The position numbers and the translations under genes are program-made. 64,000 nucleotides of DNA from Siphonodentalium dalli (Eukaryota; Mollusca; Scaphopoda; Gadilida; Siphonodentaliidae). The notes below the pieces were generated by a model, which worked only from the letters and a program-made list of their open reading frames with translations, ran no database searches and was not told where the DNA came from. Where the stretch lies: assembly GCA_032622095.1 (NCBI GenBank), contig CP136067.1, positions 98,322,707 through 98,386,706 on the forward strand, written 5' to 3'. Shown piece after piece: positions 60,014-64,000 of the stretch; the first letter of the stretch is position 1, and every line of letters begins with the position of its first letter.

Positions 60014-62340
60014 CTGTAATTAAATCATTTACAAAATTAGTTAACCTTTGTGGAGTCCCAGACAGAGAGAATAATGCACTGATGGCTTCTTGTGTATAGA
60101 TGTGAGGCTCCATATGGAAGTGTTGTATCCCTTTCAGGACAGTAGCAGCACCGGTGTAGCATTAAGGGTTCCCATGCCCGAGCGTTTTCAGGAGGTTGAA
60201 AGTTTAGATGGACCTATACAGAAAATTCATAGGTACATGTACAGTAATGCCCTAAATAATTGACTCCTTAACTAATGCAGAATTATGGGTAACTTTTCAG
60301 GATTTAGTCAGAAATATGTGAGAGCTTTCCGATGAATGGCAACAAGCCATATTTCCGACTAAATCCTGAAAAGTTACCCATAATTCTGCTGTGGTTAAGG
60401 ATTCCATTATTTAGGGCATTACTGTACTTCCAAATATGGCAACCTCAGGTATTTTTTAAAGAATATTTACTTCATGATGGCACATCTATGATTGTTCTAG
60501 ATTGGTCTCATACTTATTGACCAATGATTTGGCTTGTTGCGAACTTGCGCTGTGAGTTCGACTCCCACTGGTAGACTGGATAGTTACATGTAACGCAAGT
60601 GTTATGTGCCATTCAAATTTCATGCTAAGATGTGACCCTTGAGCAAAGTCAGTTGTATAATGCTCGCTTCGTCGCACCTAGACTTCATACCGGTATATGG
60701 ACTTGGCTTGTGTAAATGTACATGTAAGCTGCTCAAGTGAAGCAGCTGTAAAATGGCAGTAAGAAAAAAACTCGGCAATAAGTGCCCCAAGGTGTGCAGT
60801 TTATGGAGGAGAGGCAGGTTCAAGTGACTAATCTAATATGCAAATCTCTGGAGCAAATGACCCAACTTCTAAAACTAGAAACAAAAAATTCATAATTTTT
60901 CTTCCATGAATTCAGATGAATTGGGACATAAAAGGTACGGTAGCTATTTTAGTATATTGCACTGTTCAGCTGTAATGTGTGTAGACCTATGTTTTTCAAC
61001 TGAAAATCTATCTTTAACATAATTTTTAAGAAATATAATTCCAGATGTTCCATTTATGTTATTATGAATAATAATCTTCAAAATAAGTTTCATAGAAATT
61101 TTGTTTGTTGTTTAAATTAAAATATTGTGCGTGCTTCAGTGCTTGCCTATTAGTCTTATTAATATTATGGCTCATGGGTCCGATGAGATTGGGATGCCAC
61201 ATAATTATGGCCAATTCACTTTTATTAATAATTCCAAATATTGTACTGTTCTATTTATAAGGCCAAAGAAAATTATATGTCTGGTTTGGGTTACACGTGG
61301 AAAAAAATAGGGTCGGTAGGTAGGCTTGAAATAATAAAAAAATTTGTGTGGACATATTCTTATTTTACTCTGCAACATTGACACAAAACTACTTTTGATT
61401 ATTTTTGTATAAATTTTAATATTACACAATACCTTTACTTAGAAATCAACCTATTTTGAGATGATTAAATGTGTTTTATGAAATTTTTGGAGAAAAAATT
61501 AAATAGATTTTCTTGAAAACAATGAAAAAAAATTAGGGTAGGGGGTGTAAAATAGGGTTGGTAGGTAAACCCAAACCACATCGATTTTTTTCTTTGGCCT
61601 ATGCATGGTGAATTAAAAAATTGCACTTCAGCGCAATTTAATTGTGCTTCAGCGCAATCCAGCTTGATTCATATCAATTGCGCTTCGGCGCAATTGAATT
61701 GCACTTGAGCGCAATTATTGTTACAAGCTTACACCCGTGAATAGATCATTTTCTATTGGATTTATTCATTAATTAACTGGGGGCCGGTGGCCATATACGG
61801 GAAAATAATTGCGCTTTAGCGCAATTAATTTTCTATTGGATTTATTCATTAATTAACTGGGGCTGGGGGGTTTAGCCATATATGGAAAATTTATTTGCAC
61901 CGAAGTACAATTGAATTGCGCTGAAGCACAATTATTAATAAATGTGAATTTGGCCTCCCATAACCACATATTGAAGTTCCTGTATGTTATGTGTCAGTGT
62001 ATACTTTAGTTTCTCAAATCCTTTTGGACTGAAGTGCAATTGAACCGCTTTGAATTGAAGCTTAGTGCAATGACATATATTGCACTGAAGTCTGAAGTGC
62101 AATTGAACTGCTCAGAAGTGCAATTGATTCGTGGTGAGTGTTATTGGCTAACATATTTAAATTCGGGCTACCATAATTATGATATTGAAGTTGCTGCATG
62201 TATCAGTGTATACTTTAGTTTCTCAAAACCTTTTGAGTCTTAAGTTAAGTAGTTTTATCATTGAAAATTGGTGACTAGACGTCCTCCTTAAAAAATAATC
62301 AAGTAAAATATACCTTTCTCTGTTTAACATGTAATAAGCC
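60014..62340. other. Repeat-rich region upstream of the minus-strand gene
   Basis: 60241-60424 is a strong palindrome (arms 'acagtaatgccctaaataat' and 'aggatttagtc.gaaatatg'). 60535-60810 may be a tRNA-derived SINE remnant (a 'gagttcgactccc' B-box-like motif, then 'gacccttgagcaaagtca'). 61620-62130 is rich in 'ttgcgcttcagcgcaatt' palindromic motifs, with a direct repeat 'ttctattggatttattcatt' at about 61750 and 61830. No protein gene is seen. Confidence 0.6.
60241..60424. repeat. 184-bp palindrome
   Basis: Outer arms acagtaatgccctaaataat... and ...attatttagggcattactgt. Inner arms 'ataattctg' and 'tacccataattctg' are also complementary over about 80 bp per side. MITE-like. Confidence 0.9.
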
Positions 62341-63171
62341 ACCGGCGTTGACAAAGACGCCGCTGTTTTATCATCAAGACATATTCATTTATACTTGTTA
62401 AAGTTGTTTCCAAACGGGCACCTGCTGACAGCCATCTTTAAACATTTGTAGTTACTATGGAGACATTGAAACTGCTACAAATTCCCGCGCTAACTTCCGC
62501 TGTTTGAACAATCGTGCGTTTACCTGTGGACAAAGTATCAAGCTAGATAATTAACATGTTGTTTCATCAAAAGATGTTTGCAATTTTGTCTAATTCCTCG
62601 ATGTGAAATCGGAAAAAGTCACTATAAGCTCTGTAAACGTGGATGTTATCAGTAAAATGGCATTTAAAGCCGGTTTTATTCGATTTAATCTCGTTTTACC
62701 GCGGGAGTAAGTTTTATTGATTGACCAAGCACCGACTGTTTACGTTGGAGTTCCGGTCAATATTCGGAGTAACAACCTCGGATAAATGCTTGTCAAAACA
62801 ATGCACGTGTGAATCGTGATTAAGATTCGCTAATTAAACATCAAAGTGCCGCTTTCGTGTTGGCTGTGGTTGGACTTTCTGATATGGTAAGCTGAGAGTT
62901 TGTGTGAATTCTTGGACTAGTGGATTCTGGTAGTGCCAGTGGTAATACTACTTGAACAAACACCATTCGGTTCATTGATATGATTATGAGTTAGTCCAAA
63001 ATTGACTATACATTGAATGTATAATCCAACTTTCCCCACCGCTGGCAATGGAGGGTTTTGTTCCAAGTTCAGAAAGGAAGAATATGACACAAAACATGGC
63101 GAAACCATGATTTTCCTTGGACAACACACGCAGTATACTAATGCGTCACTTTGACTGACCGCAGTTACAAC
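62341..63171. promoter_or_regulatory. Possible promoter/first-exon region
   Basis: The sequence becomes less AT-rich and less repetitive between about 62340 and 62890. On the minus strand, CACAG|GTAAAC at 62526/62523 could end a 5' UTR exon of the gene at 57335-60013. On the + strand, GATATG|GTAAGC at 62886/62887 could end a first exon of a gene to the right, even with ATG as its last codon. This is an inference from splice-site-like strings only. Confidence 0.25.
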
Positions 63172-63610
63172 TTACAGGACATAAATAAGTAACAAAAATA
63201 AGGTTTTAATCAAATTTATAAATCGGTATACTAATATAAGCACAGGAGTTTTGTTAGAATGATAATAAATAATAGTAATAATAAATATATACAAATAGAA
63301 AAAGTAATAAATATATACATGTATATATATAATATATTATATTTTTTATTTACTATCATCTTGTCAAACCCCTGTGATATAAGTGAGTTCCTATATATAG
63401 CTATTTATAAATTCGATTAAAACCTTATTTTTAGGTCCACAGGCCTTGCAAACAGTGAGTGATAAATAATTAAAATACTTTTTTTATTAATATTTACCTA
63501 CATATGTATGTCTTCTTATAGGTGAATATTAATAAAAAAAATTATTTTAATTATTTAATTATCACTCACTGTTTGGAAGGCCTGTGTTTAGGACTTTATG
63601 TCCAGTAAAG
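63172..63610. repeat. Nested palindromes
   Basis: An outer pair 'acttacaggacataaa' / 'tttatgtccagtaaagt' encloses two inner palindromes. One has arms 'aataaggttttaatc.aattt' (63197 and 63405-63435). The other has arms 'caggcct' ... 'aaacagtgagtgataa' (63441-63585). It looks like MITEs inserted in or next to one another. Confidence 0.75.
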
Positions 63611-64000
63611 TTCTGTACTTGACATACCATTTACCTTCCTTTTCCAAAAAAAAAAGAGACATTTAATGCAGGCCTTTAGATTAATAGCCTAATTTGGGGA
63701 CATTTCGGGAAACCGTGGGGGTTGGTTCGGAAGGGGGAGGGGTACCCCTTCTGACTATAGGGGGTCCGGGGGTTCCCCCCGGGGAGAATTTTTTATAAAC
63801 GTAAGCCTAAAATGGGGTCTATCTGGTTGGTTGAATCTGAAGCATTCAGCAAGTTATATTACCCTTATATTTTCAAGTTTTGTAAGTTACAATCTGATAT
63901 TTATTGACCACTTGGGAATATTGGATCATTTGACATCAACAAAGCCATTTTATAGATGTATGGTGCTTGAAATTTCTCCAAGCAGTCCACCAACATACTG
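63611..64000. other. Right edge, no gene seen
   Basis: Contains an A-run, a G/C-rich stretch (63715-63785, 'ggggtaccccttctgac', 'gggggttccccccgggg') and AT-rich sequence. I support no exon here. Confidence 0.5.

Noticed and set aside
60535-60610. Possible tRNA gene
   Set aside because: Only a B-box-like 'gagttcgactccc' is present. I cannot fold a cloverleaf, so at most a SINE remnant.

Overview
This is a stretch of animal nuclear DNA, most probably from a mollusc and perhaps a bivalve. The evidence is short coding exons with GT–AG introns, a vertebrate-like PAXIP1 (PTIP) exon set, pogo/Tigger-type and hAT-type DNA transposons, an L1-like LINE, and many palindromic MITEs and 'gtccgtccgtctg'-type repeats. 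The species guess is an inference only. There are no prokaryotic features.

Layout. Positions 1-3810 are a 57-bp minisatellite carrying a 23-monomer higher-order duplication. From 4976 to 47749 runs the 3' part of a PAXIP1 orthologue on the + strand. I resolve 18 coding exons with fully compatible splice phases (2713 coding bases, about 903 residues plus stop). They cover the second BRCT domain, a Pro/Gln-rich linker, and BRCT domains 3 to 6 up to the stop codon; BRCT1 must lie upstream of the window. The large introns hold an intact Tigger-like transposon (13901-17098), a decayed second pogo-like transposon (41342-43747), a hAT-like MITE with a perfect 8-bp target duplication (44287-45520), a 2.2-kb TIR element (20701-22857), a 5.8-kb TIR element carrying an L1-like LINE (25570-31407), and several families of palindromic MITEs.

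From 47750 to 57300 there is the 3' flank, a 4.7-kb element bounded by 147-148-bp inverted repeats, a 64-bp tandem repeat and dispersed repeats. On the minus strand between 57335 and 60013 lies a second protein gene with two coding exons (about 274 residues) that I do not recognise. The last 4 kb hold palindromic MITEs, a possible SINE, GCGCAATT-rich repeats and a possible first exon or promoter region near 62.4-62.9 kb.

The most unusual observation is that at least eight of the 18 PAXIP1 exons have decayed tandem copies of one of their own splice junctions (AG plus exon start, or exon end plus GT) in the adjacent intron. Periods are exact in several cases (119 bp twice, 93 bp, 56 bp, 41-42 bp). 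The copies often keep the splice signal, but in the cases I read through they lead to stop codons. Two transposons (the Tigger and the hAT MITE) sit inside such copies, so those duplications are older than the insertions.
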